IMG/VR virus record: IMGVR_UViG_3300009182_000059
Coordinates: 1-64,000 of that record
Source of the DNA: a virus
Strand: one strand, 5' to 3'
DNA: 64,000 nucleotides
In this document: piece by piece, positions 1 to 8,235 of the stretch
Layout of the letters: every line of letters starts with the position of its first letter
Position numbering within the stretch: position 1 is the stretch's first letter
Translations under genes and position numbers: made by a program
Notes under the pieces: generated by a model
Database searches by the model: none
Seen by the model: the letters and a program-made list of their open reading frames with translations, nothing else
What the model was told of the DNA's origin: nothing

Positions 1-63
1 GAACATATAGTTCACTGTAACTAAAATGCCCCACATATAAATCCAATACCAATTTTCAAACAT
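1..63 (-). CDS. N-terminal fragment of a small, probably membrane protein (runs off the window)
   Basis: Twenty-one codons are visible, opening at an ATG (63) with AAAAGGAC just upstream as ribosome site. The visible residues are aromatic and hydrophobic (FENWYWIYMWGILVT), which suggests a membrane segment. It is the first gene after the promoter at 157-185. The rest lies outside the window, so no function can be given. Confidence 0.55.
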   Translation of the reverse strand, partial: MFENWYWIYMWGILVTVNYMF

Positions 64-74
64 AAAAGTCCTTT

Positions 75-115
75 TGGTGGAGATGCCGGCATACGATAGC
101 CGGGTCCAGAACACC
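75..115 (-). ncRNA. tmRNA 3'-end-like stem-loop in the leader of the next gene
   Basis: Read on the minus strand, TTCTGGACC is followed by a 5-bp stem CCGGC/GCCGG closing an 8-nt loop (TATCGTAT), and then CATCTCCACCA. The T-arm plus acceptor-CCA layout, and the CATCTCCACCA end itself, are typical of bacterial tmRNA (ssrA) 3' ends. The loop has 8 nt and lacks the canonical TTCGA, and no tmRNA body fits between the promoter at 157-185 and this site. It may be a captured ssrA fragment, a mimic or an unrelated leader hairpin. Confidence 0.35.
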
Positions 116-156
116 TTTCATTCTACTTCATACAACAATTCTTCAAGTCAATAGTG

Positions 157-185
157 AGTATACACCATCAACTGTTATCTGTCAA
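157..185 (-). promoter_or_regulatory. sigma70-like promoter
   Basis: TTGACA (180-185), a 17-bp spacer and TATACT (157-162) on the minus strand. The -35 overlaps the stop codon of the nuclease gene upstream. It would drive the structured leader at 75-115 and the gene running off the left edge. Confidence 0.8.
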
Positions 186-997
186 TCGTCTTTTGCGTTT
201 GCACCACATTTGGCACGTTTGGCATTAGTCAATGCACCAAAATCTACTGGCCACATTTGACCTTTTGGTAGTTCTTGTACTTTTGCTGGATAACTAAACT
301 TAACACCTGCTGCACTTTCAATAGTCATGATCGGTGCACGAAATGCATTCAAATCATTACCTAGATTTGGGTATGGTGCAATATGTGGAAACATCCAACC
401 TGCTGCCTGTCCTGTAGTATTATTTATCACAATCTTATAAAATGAGTGTGGTACAACAACACCATTACCAATTTTCTTATCTTGTGCATTGTATAAACTA
501 CCAACGTAAACAGTGTATGGTTGATTCAATTGTACTGCCCAACCACGTACAGATGTTTCTAATAGTTTCCAAATACCACGATTCAATGATCCTGCTTGTG
601 GACTCATGTTAGTCATTAGAAACGATTCAAATTCTACTTGTGTATCCCATGACAAATCACCATCAGGTGCCATATGTCCTTTATCGTAACCTGTACCTGC
701 ATAGTCATCTGGTTTTGCACCATTGGGTACAGATTGGTCAGCAGCAAATGCATTGGTACGTGCAACACAACCAATTGCATTCTGTGGTAACAATTGATAT
801 GTTACATACTTTGGTAGTTTTGCAGCAGCATCATAACCTACAAGATATGCTTGACGGCAGATTGGTTGTATACCAGTAGTTTGTGGAAATCCATATTGTG
901 CATGTACTTTACATGTTTGTGGATTTTGTGGTGGTCGTTGTGTCCATGCGTGTGCAAATGATGATACAAATAACAAACCAATTAATAATTTTTTCAT
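182..997 (-). CDS. Secreted DNA/RNA non-specific endonuclease (NUC1 family)
   Basis: The 271-residue product starts with a signal peptide (MKKLLIGLLFVSSFAHA). The region near residues 105-112 (GYDKGHMAPDGD) matches the family's DRGH signature, with DKGH carrying the catalytic histidine. A following NMSPQ segment supplies the expected Asn for Mg2+ binding. Known members are sugar-non-specific nucleases such as Serratia nuclease. Export suggests a role in the periplasm or outside the cell, for example degrading extracellular DNA or DNA of competing phages; that role is inferred. It overlaps the upstream gene by 4 bp (ATGA type), so the two are likely co-translated. Confidence 0.85.
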   Translation of the reverse strand: MKKLLIGLLFVSSFAHAWTQRPPQNPQTCKVHAQYGFPQTTGIQPICRQAYLVGYDAAAKLPKYVTYQLLPQNAIGCVARTNAFAADQSVPNGAKPDDYAGTGYDKGHMAPDGDLSWDTQVEFESFLMTNMSPQAGSLNRGIWKLLETSVRGWAVQLNQPYTVYVGSLYNAQDKKIGNGVVVPHSFYKIVINNTTGQAAGWMFPHIAPYPNLGNDLNAFRAPIMTIESAAGVKFSYPAKVQELPKGQMWPVDFGALTNAKRAKCGANAKDD

Positions 998-1647
998 TGT
1001 TGTTCCTTATAATATTTGATTGCATTCACAAGACCATCAATATGATCTTCAGTTTTCTCAATAAACAAAGCAGGTGATGCACCTTCGACTGCCATAATCG
1101 TAACTAAATTATTTATTGGTTGACCAACTAGTTCTTCATACATCAACGCATAGGCAGTTTCTTGCCAAAAATAATCTAGAATATCGTCACGTTGTTTGAT
1201 TCTCTTTGAAGTCTTAAAGTCAATCACAGAAAGCACACCATCAAACTCTGCAATACAATCAACACGACCCGCTAGACCTAACTGTACAGACCATAACGCC
1301 TGTTCTTGATAATGTATGTTGTCTATTCTATCTAACAATGGTACTAGATCAATAAACATCTCTTTAGCATCTGGCATGATATCACCGAGTTTATCGTTGT
1401 TGAGATAACGCTCACATAAAGTATGAACATTAGTACCACGTGATGTTGCTTTTTTAGAGACTCTGTTTGCTTCTTCTTCACCTACACGCTTTCTCCATGC
1501 CATGATGGCTGCTTTTTTCTGAGCACCAATGACTGTAGTTACCGATGGCAGTTTAGTGCCATCTGGTAACTTGTAGTATCTTTTTCCATCAGGAAAGGTT
1601 TGAGATTGTAAGTCTTGAAGTTCTTTTGGTGTGCAATATGTAAACAT
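994..1647 (-). CDS. PD-(D/E)XK exonuclease, RecB/Cas4-like
   Basis: A 217-residue cytosolic protein with the RecB-family nuclease signature: His75 after GTN, Asp130 in GRVD, Asp143 and Lys145 in VIDFKT, and a QETAY motif near 162-166 (QxxxY). This is the normal arrangement for phage single-domain exonucleases of this superfamily. It could act in recombination, DNA end processing or host DNA breakdown. It ends in a 4-bp overlap with the secreted nuclease gene. There is no iron-sulfur cysteine cluster as in Cas4, so a plain exonuclease is favoured. Confidence 0.8.
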   Translation of the reverse strand: MFTYCTPKELQDLQSQTFPDGKRYYKLPDGTKLPSVTTVIGAQKKAAIMAWRKRVGEEEANRVSKKATSRGTNVHTLCERYLNNDKLGDIMPDAKEMFIDLVPLLDRIDNIHYQEQALWSVQLGLAGRVDCIAEFDGVLSVIDFKTSKRIKQRDDILDYFWQETAYALMYEELVGQPINNLVTIMAVEGASPALFIEKTEDHIDGLVNAIKYYKEQQ

Positions 1648-1664
1648 AATAATGAGTTGATCTG

Positions 1665-1886
1665 TTATGTAGATGTATTAGATGTGTTAGATGTATTTTC
1701 AGATTCGAAACGAACATCCGTCCATGTATCATTCTCATATTTAAAACCAATACCAACTTCTAAATCTTCTATACAAATAACATGAGTATTTGTTGGTGGT
1801 TGCCAATTATTTTGACCATTCCACACGACAATATTTTCACAAATATTTGTATAATTGTTTATTACAGCGTATCTTTTATTTTCCAT
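1665..1886 (-). CDS. Small protein downstream of the tail-fibre gene
   Basis: The start is placed at ATG 1886, behind GGTGGTAATT, rather than an upstream TTG. The 73-residue product contains ICENIVVWNG and an IGFKY segment, a layout I associate with short phage proteins encoded next to tail fibres. It ends in Ser/Thr/Asn repeats (SNTSNTST). A fibre chaperone or accessory role is possible, but nothing in the sequence proves it. Confidence 0.6.
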   Translation of the reverse strand: MENKRYAVINNYTNICENIVVWNGQNNWQPPTNTHVICIEDLEVGIGFKYENDTWTDVRFESENTSNTSNTST

Positions 1887-1888
1887 AA

Positions 1889-2770
1889 TTACCACCAAGT
1901 TAAAATTATTGCACCTGAACCACCTGCGCCTGACGTAGGACCTCCTCTGAGACCACCTCCTCCACCACCTGGAGAACCTCCATCTTGGGCACTAATTGAA
2001 CCATTACCTACGCCGTACCCACCATCACCACCAAATTTTGATTGGCCGCCATTGTTCATACTATATGTTCCTGCTGAACTGTTGCCACCACCTCCTCCTC
2101 CACCTCCCCAGAGTGAGTATCCTCCTGCTCCTGTTCCTACTGCACCGGGTGCACCTCCTCCACCTCCTCCACCTCCTCCGTAGATCGTGGTGCCACCAGG
2201 TGAACCTGCCGTTGAAGTGCCGCCGCTAAGACCACCAGCGCCACCCGATACCTTACCACCAGATCCACCAGATGTACCACTTGCTGCTGATCCTGCTGCA
2301 AACTCACCACCGCCACCTCCACCGCCTTGAGCTTGACCAGTGCCACCACCACCGCCTGCACCACCGTAGGCATATAGTGTCAGAACTGCTGGTGGATAAT
2401 ATGTAAAATTAAAATACGTATTTCCTCCAGCATTTCCGGCAGCGCTTGCACTAACAGCTGCACCTCCGGCACCACACGCATAGCTTTCAGTGGCGCCTAA
2501 CCAGGCAAATGGAAATGTTCCTTCAAAATAAGCACCGCCACCACCGCCGCCTCCGGAGTTTGATGTATTTTTACCTCCAGATCCACCACCACCCCATAGC
2601 TGCACTTTCATCCATTGATATATCTGACCGGATGGTGGAGTAGGCCTAGTCCAAGTGCCTGTATCCGTGAGTGTTACTGATTGTACGACACCACCTGTAG
2701 GTGTCGCGGCCGTTGTCATTGTCGTTGCATCATTAAAGGTTAGTGTTGTTGAATCTATTGAAATTGCCAT
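1889..2770 (-). CDS. Glycine-rich tail fibre/adhesin protein
   Basis: The 293-residue product has an N-terminal part of about 55 residues, followed by repeated glycine blocks up to nine residues long separated by short variable inserts. It ends GAIILTWW, a common phage-fibre terminus. Polyglycine loops of this kind form receptor-binding tips in T4-like adhesins, so a distal tail-fibre role is likely. An ACTAAATA late-type site lies 27 bp upstream (2798-2805), and GGAG precedes the ATG. The GC-rich glycine codons make the region stand out from its surroundings and may be prone to recombination. Confidence 0.8.
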   Translation of the reverse strand: MAISIDSTTLTFNDATTMTTAATPTGGVVQSVTLTDTGTWTRPTPPSGQIYQWMKVQLWGGGGSGGKNTSNSGGGGGGGAYFEGTFPFAWLGATESYACGAGGAAVSASAAGNAGGNTYFNFTYYPPAVLTLYAYGGAGGGGGTGQAQGGGGGGGEFAAGSAASGTSGGSGGKVSGGAGGLSGGTSTAGSPGGTTIYGGGGGGGGGAPGAVGTGAGGYSLWGGGGGGGGNSSAGTYSMNNGGQSKFGGDGGYGVGNGSISAQDGGSPGGGGGGLRGGPTSGAGGSGAIILTWW

Positions 2771-2797
2771 TTTTATTATTCTCCTATATGGATGAAG

Positions 2798-2805
2798 TAT
2801 TTAGT
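2798..2805 (-). promoter_or_regulatory. T4-late-type promoter candidate (ACTAAATA)
   Basis: ACTAAATA on the minus strand, 27 bp before the fibre gene's ATG, resembles the T4 late -10 sequence TATAAATA. The same octamer lies before other late-type genes at 31882, 50366 and 55331. Confidence 0.5.
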
Positions 2806-2834
2806 AACTTTAGGAGTATTCATAATCCTTGTTT

Positions 2835-3983
2835 TTATTTAAAGAACGGACCAACTAACCAACAAACAGCTGAATATCGGACACCAGATATAATATCTTC
2901 CACACCATGTACCAAGAAAGAAGGAAAAACTAATACGGTGCCTTTGCTTTGCGGCGGGTAGCATTTTTCGTGACCATCTTGAATAAAGAACTTTCCTCCT
3001 TCAAAATCATCATTTAAAAAAGCTAAAATAGTTAGTTTTCGGCATTCTGTATCATTAGGGTTTAACATTGTGTCCATGTGTGCTGTGTATCTTCCATTAG
3101 CAGGATACTTTAAAAACTCTGCCTGATTAGCATGAGTTATGTTAAACTTCCAAGCTTGGTTATTTGCATTGAAACCTGCAGCTGCTAACTTACCACCAAG
3201 GTCTTTGTATGGGGGTAACATAACACGTTCAACATTACGAATATTAGTATTTATTGCCCCATCTGCAAGCTCAGGAGGTTCCGTCTTTATAAAATCTTTA
3301 GTATATGTAGAAATAATAGTATCACACTCATCTGAAGTAATAACGTCAGTATAATACCAGTGCTGAATAAAATTGATTTTTTGTTGAGATTCTTGTTTTA
3401 CTGAATCTTGTTGCACTAAATTTAATTTACCTCGTTTATCGTAGATATGATCTTTATATGGTCCATTCGCATCCACATAATGAAGGAATACCTGTGCATG
3501 CCATTTACCTTCAGTGTACTTTTCACGCCAATGGTGTTTATCCATGCCTTTATATAAAACAGCATCACCAACGTTCATCTTAATTTTAGATGGATTAGAC
3601 TTGTTTATATCATCATCCATGTAAATAGGCCAACTATCGCCTTCGAAACCTAAAGTAATAGTAGCACTTATCTCACAAGACTCTCGGTCTGTATGATTGT
3701 GAAGTTCATCACCAGGAGCGTATAATCTAGCATAACTATAAGTGGGTAGAAGTTCTTTACCAGATGCCAGTTCAAAATTTGGTAATAATTGTTCTAATAG
3801 TGAGTCAAAAACAGCAGCACCATGAATTGCCTCAGATGCAGGACATTGTGGATCTTTCACTGTTTTTTTCTGCTCTACATATCTGAAGAGCTCATCTACT
3901 AGTTCTTGACAATTATTTACATTCAAAAAACCTTTAAGATGCACATAACCTTGTTGTTCAAATAATTTAGCTTCTTTAATCAT
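2835..3983 (-). CDS. Tandem 2-oxoglutarate/Fe(II) oxygenase, two catalytic domains
   Basis: Using ATG 3983 the product has 382 residues. Domain 1 (about 1-172) has an HxD iron motif at H97-T-D99 and distal histidines near 150-151 and 162. Domain 2 (about 200-382) is prolyl-4-hydroxylase-like, with H302-M-D304, H359 and the 2-oxoglutarate-binding R369. Such enzymes hydroxylate proteins, nucleic acids or small molecules. Phage genomes often carry single copies, whereas two apparently intact domains in one chain are less usual. It lies between PhoH and the fibre gene, so fibre hydroxylation is one idea. An alternative start is TTG at 4025. Confidence 0.8.
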   Translation of the reverse strand: MIKEAKLFEQQGYVHLKGFLNVNNCQELVDELFRYVEQKKTVKDPQCPASEAIHGAAVFDSLLEQLLPNFELASGKELLPTYSYARLYAPGDELHNHTDRESCEISATITLGFEGDSWPIYMDDDINKSNPSKIKMNVGDAVLYKGMDKHHWREKYTEGKWHAQVFLHYVDANGPYKDHIYDKRGKLNLVQQDSVKQESQQKINFIQHWYYTDVITSDECDTIISTYTKDFIKTEPPELADGAINTNIRNVERVMLPPYKDLGGKLAAAGFNANNQAWKFNITHANQAEFLKYPANGRYTAHMDTMLNPNDTECRKLTILAFLNDDFEGGKFFIQDGHEKCYPPQSKGTVLVFPSFLVHGVEDIISGVRYSAVCWLVGPFFK

Positions 3984-3999
3984 ATTAATAACTTTCAGT

Positions 4000-4704
4000 T
4001 TATAATCCTTGTTTTTGCTTTGCAATCAAATAATCTTTAACAAACCCTGATCTGACCACATCATCAATAGTGAAATTCACAATACTCACTTCCTTCATTT
4101 TTTCCAAAATAGACACCGCATCAGCAAATCCACTTCTTTCCTTCTTCATATTCAAATCATTTTGTGCAGAATCCCCACACAACAAAAATCTACAGTTATC
4201 ACCAATTCTAGTCAGTACCGAGTCTGTTTCATGAAACGTTGACGACTGAAACTCATCAAATATAATGATACAATCTCTAAATGTCAAGCCACGTAGAAAA
4301 CTGGTAGTCTGAAATTCAATAATCTCTTTATTCATCAAAAAATGCCATGCATCACCACGACCAATCAATTCATTTACAATATTCATGTACGGTTCTTGGT
4401 AGATTTTTGCTTTTTCTTCCAGTGTACCAGGAACAAAACCTAAATCTCTTGATGGTACTGCCGATCGGATAATAATAACCTTCTTATAGTACGAACCTTT
4501 CGACAATACCTCTTTCAAACTCAAATATAAAGCAAGAAACGACTTACCTGAACCTGCTGAGCCTGCAAGAACTAAATGCTTTCCTTTGTCAAACTCCTCA
4601 AATGTTTTTTGTTGGTTTTTCGTTAGTGGTTCTATTTCCTTCAGAAAGAAGTGTTGCTTTACCGCTTCGTCCGCCGGAGACTTCTTTGCCTTTGTTGCCG
4701 CCAT
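4000..4704 (-). CDS. phoH: PhoH-like ATPase
   Basis: The Walker A motif (GSAGSGKS) is near residue 50 and the Walker B/DEFQ motif (IIIFDEFQ) near 150. GDSAQND follows, the usual sensor block of PhoH P-loop ATPases, and the length of about 234 residues is typical of phage PhoH. The start at ATG 4704 follows AAAGGTGG; a GTG nine bases upstream is less likely. PhoH is very common in aquatic phages and is thought to be an RNA-linked ATPase or helicase, although its phage role is unsettled. Confidence 0.88.
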   Translation of the reverse strand: MAATKAKKSPADEAVKQHFFLKEIEPLTKNQQKTFEEFDKGKHLVLAGSAGSGKSFLALYLSLKEVLSKGSYYKKVIIIRSAVPSRDLGFVPGTLEEKAKIYQEPYMNIVNELIGRGDAWHFLMNKEIIEFQTTSFLRGLTFRDCIIIFDEFQSSTFHETDSVLTRIGDNCRFLLCGDSAQNDLNMKKERSGFADAVSILEKMKEVSIVNFTIDDVVRSGFVKDYLIAKQKQGL

Positions 4705-4761
4705 AATTGCCACCTTTTTGTTGTTGTTGTAATAAGGCTGGGATTTTCTGTACTGGTTGAA

Positions 4762-5040
4762 TTACCATTCTCTAGGTGCTTTCGTTTTATGGAAATCTTT
4801 CACGGTGTTACCTGGTACTTTCTCCTTAATTCTTCCAATAATCTCTCGTTCAAATCGTCCGTCAGGCTGACCAACACCAGGAACAGACATACGCATAGCG
4901 TCTCCGTATCCTGGGAAGTTTTCAACCAAAAAGTATCGTTCTAGGTGGGGATTGCTTTTCACATATTCATCATATTCTGATAATCGCATCGTGACATCTG
5001 TAATTTCATCAGTTTCAGTATTTCTAAAAGTATAGATCAT
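4762..5040 (-). CDS. Conserved T4-like phage protein of unknown function
   Basis: The 92-residue product begins MIYTFRNTETDEITDVTM and has a PHLERY block. This resembles FmdB-type small phage proteins, but there are no zinc cysteines. The ATG (5040) overlaps the stop of the preceding gene (ATGA), so translation is probably coupled. It is found here just upstream of phoH. Confidence 0.6.
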   Translation of the reverse strand: MIYTFRNTETDEITDVTMRLSEYDEYVKSNPHLERYFLVENFPGYGDAMRMSVPGVGQPDGRFEREIIGRIKEKVPGNTVKDFHKTKAPREW

Positions 5041-5207
5041 CGTGTAAATGTACAAGTAAGTTGGTTATTGAAAAATAAAGGAATAACATAATATGATGTA
5101 ATACAAATACCAAAAACCAACGTAAATAGGACTAGTTTTTTGACTAGCCTATTACGTTGTTCTTCCTTAACTAATTTTATATATTTATCACGGTCCTCAT
5201 CATCCAT
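5037..5207 (-). CDS. Small single-span membrane protein
   Basis: ATG 5207 gives 56 residues: a charged N-terminus (MDDEDRDKYIKLVKEEQ) and one hydrophobic stretch (about 26-48). The ATG overlaps the end of the gene upstream by 8 bp and the stop overlaps the next ATG. Function unknown. Confidence 0.55.
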   Translation of the reverse strand: MDDEDRDKYIKLVKEEQRNRLVKKLVLFTLVFGICITSYYVIPLFFNNQLTCTFTR

Positions 5208-5760
5208 GTAAAACAATATGGTCTCCCTGAGAATACCACATAGGAACATCTCGTTTTTTCCAATTTGCAAGATGTGCTTTGTTGTTTACATAGTAGTTTC
5301 GATAGGATGCAATCGAATCACCTTTTACTTTTAGATCAGGTGGCATAGCAGGTGTTGGTTCAGTAAAAGGTGCTTGCGGAATGTTATTTGGTATCCTAGC
5401 AAGATGCATTTCCAATTTAGAACATGCATGAACTTTACCATAACGATAAGTGTATTCATCCATCAATGCTTGAAACAAACTGAATAGCCAATCATAGTTT
5501 TTATCTGATTGTCTTACCCATACCGCAGATGGATGGTTAACATGAGTAGCAGAGTAGAGAACGGAATCACGGTCGTCGGCAAGAGCATATACAGTTTTCT
5601 TGCGACCAGATTTACTGACGCCAGTAGAAAGAACACCGTCAAGAATACGGTGTGCAGTAGAAAGTAGTTGAGCATATTCTAAAACCATTTTTACCAGGTG
5701 GCGGTTATTATGAAATTGAGCGCATTCAATAGGATCATTACTAAGATAAAAAATATTCAT
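5200..5760 (-). CDS. Conserved phage protein, function unknown
   Basis: The 186-residue protein begins MNIFYLSNDPIECAQFHNNR and has an EYAQLLSTAHRILDG block. It ends with a SYRNYYVNNKAHLANW segment before MWY. I recognise this as a family widespread in T4-like aquatic phages, sometimes labelled as related to pyrimidine-dimer glycosylase. I see no clear catalytic motif that would support that label. Confidence 0.65.
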   Translation of the reverse strand: MNIFYLSNDPIECAQFHNNRHLVKMVLEYAQLLSTAHRILDGVLSTGVSKSGRKKTVYALADDRDSVLYSATHVNHPSAVWVRQSDKNYDWLFSLFQALMDEYTYRYGKVHACSKLEMHLARIPNNIPQAPFTEPTPAMPPDLKVKGDSIASYRNYYVNNKAHLANWKKRDVPMWYSQGDHIVLHG

Positions 5761-5776
5761 TATATAATTATATTAA

Positions 5777-6178
5777 TCAGAGATTGATATCATTTGGCGT
5801 CAATGGTTGTAATGGTGCCATTGTTGGTCGTACAGCGCCATATCCTTGCATAATTGTACCACCAGAAACTTGAAGTGCCGCAACATCAGATGTAGTCAAA
5901 GGTCTAACTTCACTGATAGTAAAATTTGGTGTCATTACATTGTCATATGCATAACTAGATTTTGCGGCATAGTCATGAACTGGTTCTTCATCGTCATACT
6001 CATCATCAAATTCATCATAGTCATTTGTAACAAATTCAAGATTGCCTTCAAAATGATAACCAGAACCTTTTAGAAACTGTTCAAATTTTTCTAAAATTTC
6101 ACCCATAAAGTCAGCATCAAAACTCAAAGATGAAGTTGTATTATCTTCTTCGTAGGATGTGAATGTAAAGTTTGCCAT
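5777..6178 (-). CDS. Hypothetical acidic protein
   Basis: The start at ATG 6178 is chosen because GGAGAATAAT precedes it. The 133-residue product has a strongly acidic middle (DYDEFDDEYDDEE) and a Pro/Thr-rich C-terminus (RPTMAPLQPLTP). I do not recognise it. Confidence 0.55.
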   Translation of the reverse strand: MANFTFTSYEEDNTTSSLSFDADFMGEILEKFEQFLKGSGYHFEGNLEFVTNDYDEFDDEYDDEEPVHDYAAKSSYAYDNVMTPNFTISEVRPLTTSDVAALQVSGGTIMQGYGAVRPTMAPLQPLTPNDINL

Positions 6179-6179
6179 A

Positions 6180-6467
6180 TTATTCTCCAAATTTAGGAAT
6201 TGATATATCACCAACTGGTGCTTTTTCTTTTACAACTTTTGCTGTTCTGCCATTTACTCTTGCAATATCTTCTGCCGATACAGTTTGAATTGCAAGTTGT
6301 TTAAACATATCATATTTGTCAGATACTTTTTGCAGTTTACCGTTATTGAACCAAATCAATGTTCCTGTTTGTTGACCAATCATTGGTTCAAGATACATTA
6401 CGTTATCCATATTAATGATAACAGGGATTCTTTTTTCTATGTCTTGCACTTCAACAAATGTGGCCAT
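6180..6467 (-). CDS. Hypothetical protein
   Basis: A 95-residue soluble protein with an LIWFNNGKLQKV segment and a basic tail. Its ATG overlaps the stop of the gene upstream by one base, so it belongs to the 6.9-5.8 kb cluster. No family recognised. Confidence 0.55.
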   Translation of the reverse strand: MATFVEVQDIEKRIPVIINMDNVMYLEPMIGQQTGTLIWFNNGKLQKVSDKYDMFKQLAIQTVSAEDIARVNGRTAKVVKEKAPVGDISIPKFGE

Positions 6468-6652
6468 TATGATTCATCCTTATCTTCAGTTTTGTTTCGT
6501 TTGAGGGGTGCGTTCTTTGCTCTCTTTTCTGAAATTTCAGCAGAGATCATTGTTTCTTTAAAGAATGATTTACGATCACTTGGCAACATAGTAGCAAGCG
6601 CACGTTTGGTTTCTTTCTTCATGTTGTAATTAACTGTTTTATTATCTGACAT
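6467..6652 (-). CDS. Small charged hypothetical protein
   Basis: Sixty-one residues rich in Lys, Arg, Glu and Asp (RAKNAPLKRNKTEDKDES at the end) and probably helical. It is coupled to the following gene by a one-base overlap. No function can be inferred. Confidence 0.55.
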   Translation of the reverse strand: MSDNKTVNYNMKKETKRALATMLPSDRKSFFKETMISAEISEKRAKNAPLKRNKTEDKDES

Positions 6653-6660
6653 AGTATTCC

Positions 6661-6912
6661 TTATTTTTTATCACAATCTTCAACTCTAATCATGTATATA
6701 CGTTCATCAACAGTTGGTCGAACAAAGTAGCATTCACCTTTCATATTCCAAACTAGATGATTTTGTATACCTGTTTTCAACTCATCAGTAATTGATAACG
6801 GTTTTGGTGCAAGTTTTTGTGTTGCATAAATGGTGACAATAAAAATACCACCAAGAATAACACCAAGATACTCAGTTTTAAACCGACTGAAATGTGCCAA
6901 TACTTTGTTCAT
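6661..6912 (-). CDS. Small membrane-anchored protein
   Basis: ATG 6912 follows AGGAGAACTA, giving 83 residues with one membrane helix (YLGVILGGIFIVTIYA). A C-terminal domain with two cysteines (GECYF and VEDCD) would face the periplasm. It is the first gene of the operon driven by the promoter at 6939-6967. Confidence 0.6.
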   Translation of the reverse strand: MNKVLAHFSRFKTEYLGVILGGIFIVTIYATQKLAPKPLSITDELKTGIQNHLVWNMKGECYFVRPTVDERIYMIRVEDCDKK

Positions 6913-6938
6913 TAGTTCTCCTATCAATAAGTTCTATC

Positions 6939-6967
6939 ATTGTAACTCAATTATCATGCTTTGTCAA
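6939..6967 (-). promoter_or_regulatory. sigma70-like promoter
   Basis: TTGACA (6962-6967), 17-bp spacer and TACAAT (6939-6944) on the minus strand, directly before the gene starting at 6912. Confidence 0.75.
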
Positions 6968-6968
6968 C

Positions 6969-7652
6969 TCAATCCCACAGGCCTTGATAGTATTTACCAA
7001 ACAAACGGAATCCATTTGTCATACGGGCATGTACCTCACGCAAACCTTCGTGGTCACATTGATAGGTATGATCAGGACCATGTTCGGTTGCATAGAGTTT
7101 AGGTTTACCATTTTCATCCCATTCACACGGCACATGTTTAATGTCAATTTTACCAGAACTATATGCCTCTTCCCATGTGTCATCAACATGGTGTTCAAAG
7201 GCAAAAATCATTTCATTAAGAATATAATCCCAACGGCGTTCTGTTAAATTCCACGAATCGTTTATATACTTCTCGTCATCTTCGAATGTAAATCGTAATT
7301 GCTCTGACCATTCCACATAGCGAGTAACTTGCAGTTCTTCTGGCACATCTTCATCCTCAACATAAGGCGAACCGTGTTTTGTTTCCTTCAGTTGTTTTAA
7401 CATCGGTAGAATAATATCTGCCAATGTGCTATCCATGTTCCAAGTATCGTACCGATGAATTTTTATGTAATTAATTTGTGGATGCACAACATCCAAAAAC
7501 TTCATCCATGCTACAGAAAATGGATTAAGTACCTTGACAAGGTTTTTAATGATGGGTTCATCATATTCAATCTCACGCCAAAAGAAAGCTTTCTCCAGTA
7601 TTGTATATGGAGAAAGCCAATGACTACGGTAATTTGATTTGTATATAATCAT
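6969..7652 (-). CDS. Conserved T4-like phage protein, function unknown
   Basis: A 227-residue protein rich in aromatic and acidic residues. The block IKIHRYDTWNMDSTLADIIL is a hallmark I recognise from T4-like cyanophage and other aquatic phage genomes, always as a conserved protein of unknown function. No catalytic motif is evident. Confidence 0.7.
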   Translation of the reverse strand: MIIYKSNYRSHWLSPYTILEKAFFWREIEYDEPIIKNLVKVLNPFSVAWMKFLDVVHPQINYIKIHRYDTWNMDSTLADIILPMLKQLKETKHGSPYVEDEDVPEELQVTRYVEWSEQLRFTFEDDEKYINDSWNLTERRWDYILNEMIFAFEHHVDDTWEEAYSSGKIDIKHVPCEWDENGKPKLYATEHGPDHTYQCDHEGLREVHARMTNGFRLFGKYYQGLWD

Positions 7653-7654
7653 TT

Positions 7655-7978
7655 TTAATTCTTAGATTGCTTGGTTTCTTTTGATGGTTGGTTGATGTGT
7701 TTTTCTTCTCGCACAACAAATGATATTCCTCTACTTAAAGAATAGAAAGGAAAGAATAAAATAATTAAGAATGTAATTAGAATTATACCAGAGACAAATA
7801 TAAACTTTGCAAAAAGAACCATCACTATCTCTAATAGGAAGTTCCAAAACTCAAGAAAACCCATATCACTAATTGTAAGATCAACGCAATTTTTCCTAAT
7901 GTGTGCCATCAGGTCCATTTCAAATTGGCGATTGTGGTCAACAATCAATGTAAGTAATCCTCTGTAGGTATTAATCAT
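7655..7978 (-). CDS. Membrane protein, hypothetical
   Basis: The 107 residues contain a long hydrophobic stretch (about 48-80, including FVSGIILITFLIILFF), enough for one or two membrane helices. A basic cytosolic-type tail (REEKHINQPSKETKQ) follows. Function unknown. Confidence 0.6.
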   Translation of the reverse strand: MINTYRGLLTLIVDHNRQFEMDLMAHIRKNCVDLTISDMGFLEFWNFLLEIVMVLFAKFIFVSGIILITFLIILFFPFYSLSRGISFVVREEKHINQPSKETKQSKN

Positions 7979-7992
7979 AATTCACTCCTATG

Positions 7993-8235
7993 TTATAGGT
8001 AATTAACCAAGTATTGTCTGGCAGCATGTAACGAATTCAATTTCTTGTCGTGTATATAGATTGCCTTAGGGGAATACACATAGATATTGCCAAGTTTAGT
8101 ATCAAACGAATACCGAGTAACACCTTTCTTGTCTTTTTCTTTGGTCTTGCAATGATAGTTATCTACTAGACCACAGAATATAAGCGTCTCACGGAATTCA
8201 TCCGATACAATTTTACGATGGTATGATGCGTTCAA
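7993..8235 (-). CDS. Hypothetical protein
   Basis: An 80-residue basic protein whose C-terminus (HDKKLNSLHAARQYLVNYL) is probably helical. It sits immediately behind the lipoprotein gene and is likely co-transcribed. Not recognised. Confidence 0.5.
   Translation of the reverse strand: MNASYHRKIVSDEFRETLIFCGLVDNYHCKTKEKDKKGVTRYSFDTKLGNIYVYSPKAIYIHDKKLNSLHAARQYLVNYL

Noticed and set aside
1782-2229. Plus-strand open frames rich in Pro or His/Leu opposite the fibre gene
   Set aside because: They are the reverse complement of glycine codons in the 1889-2770 gene, which explains the proline-rich product.
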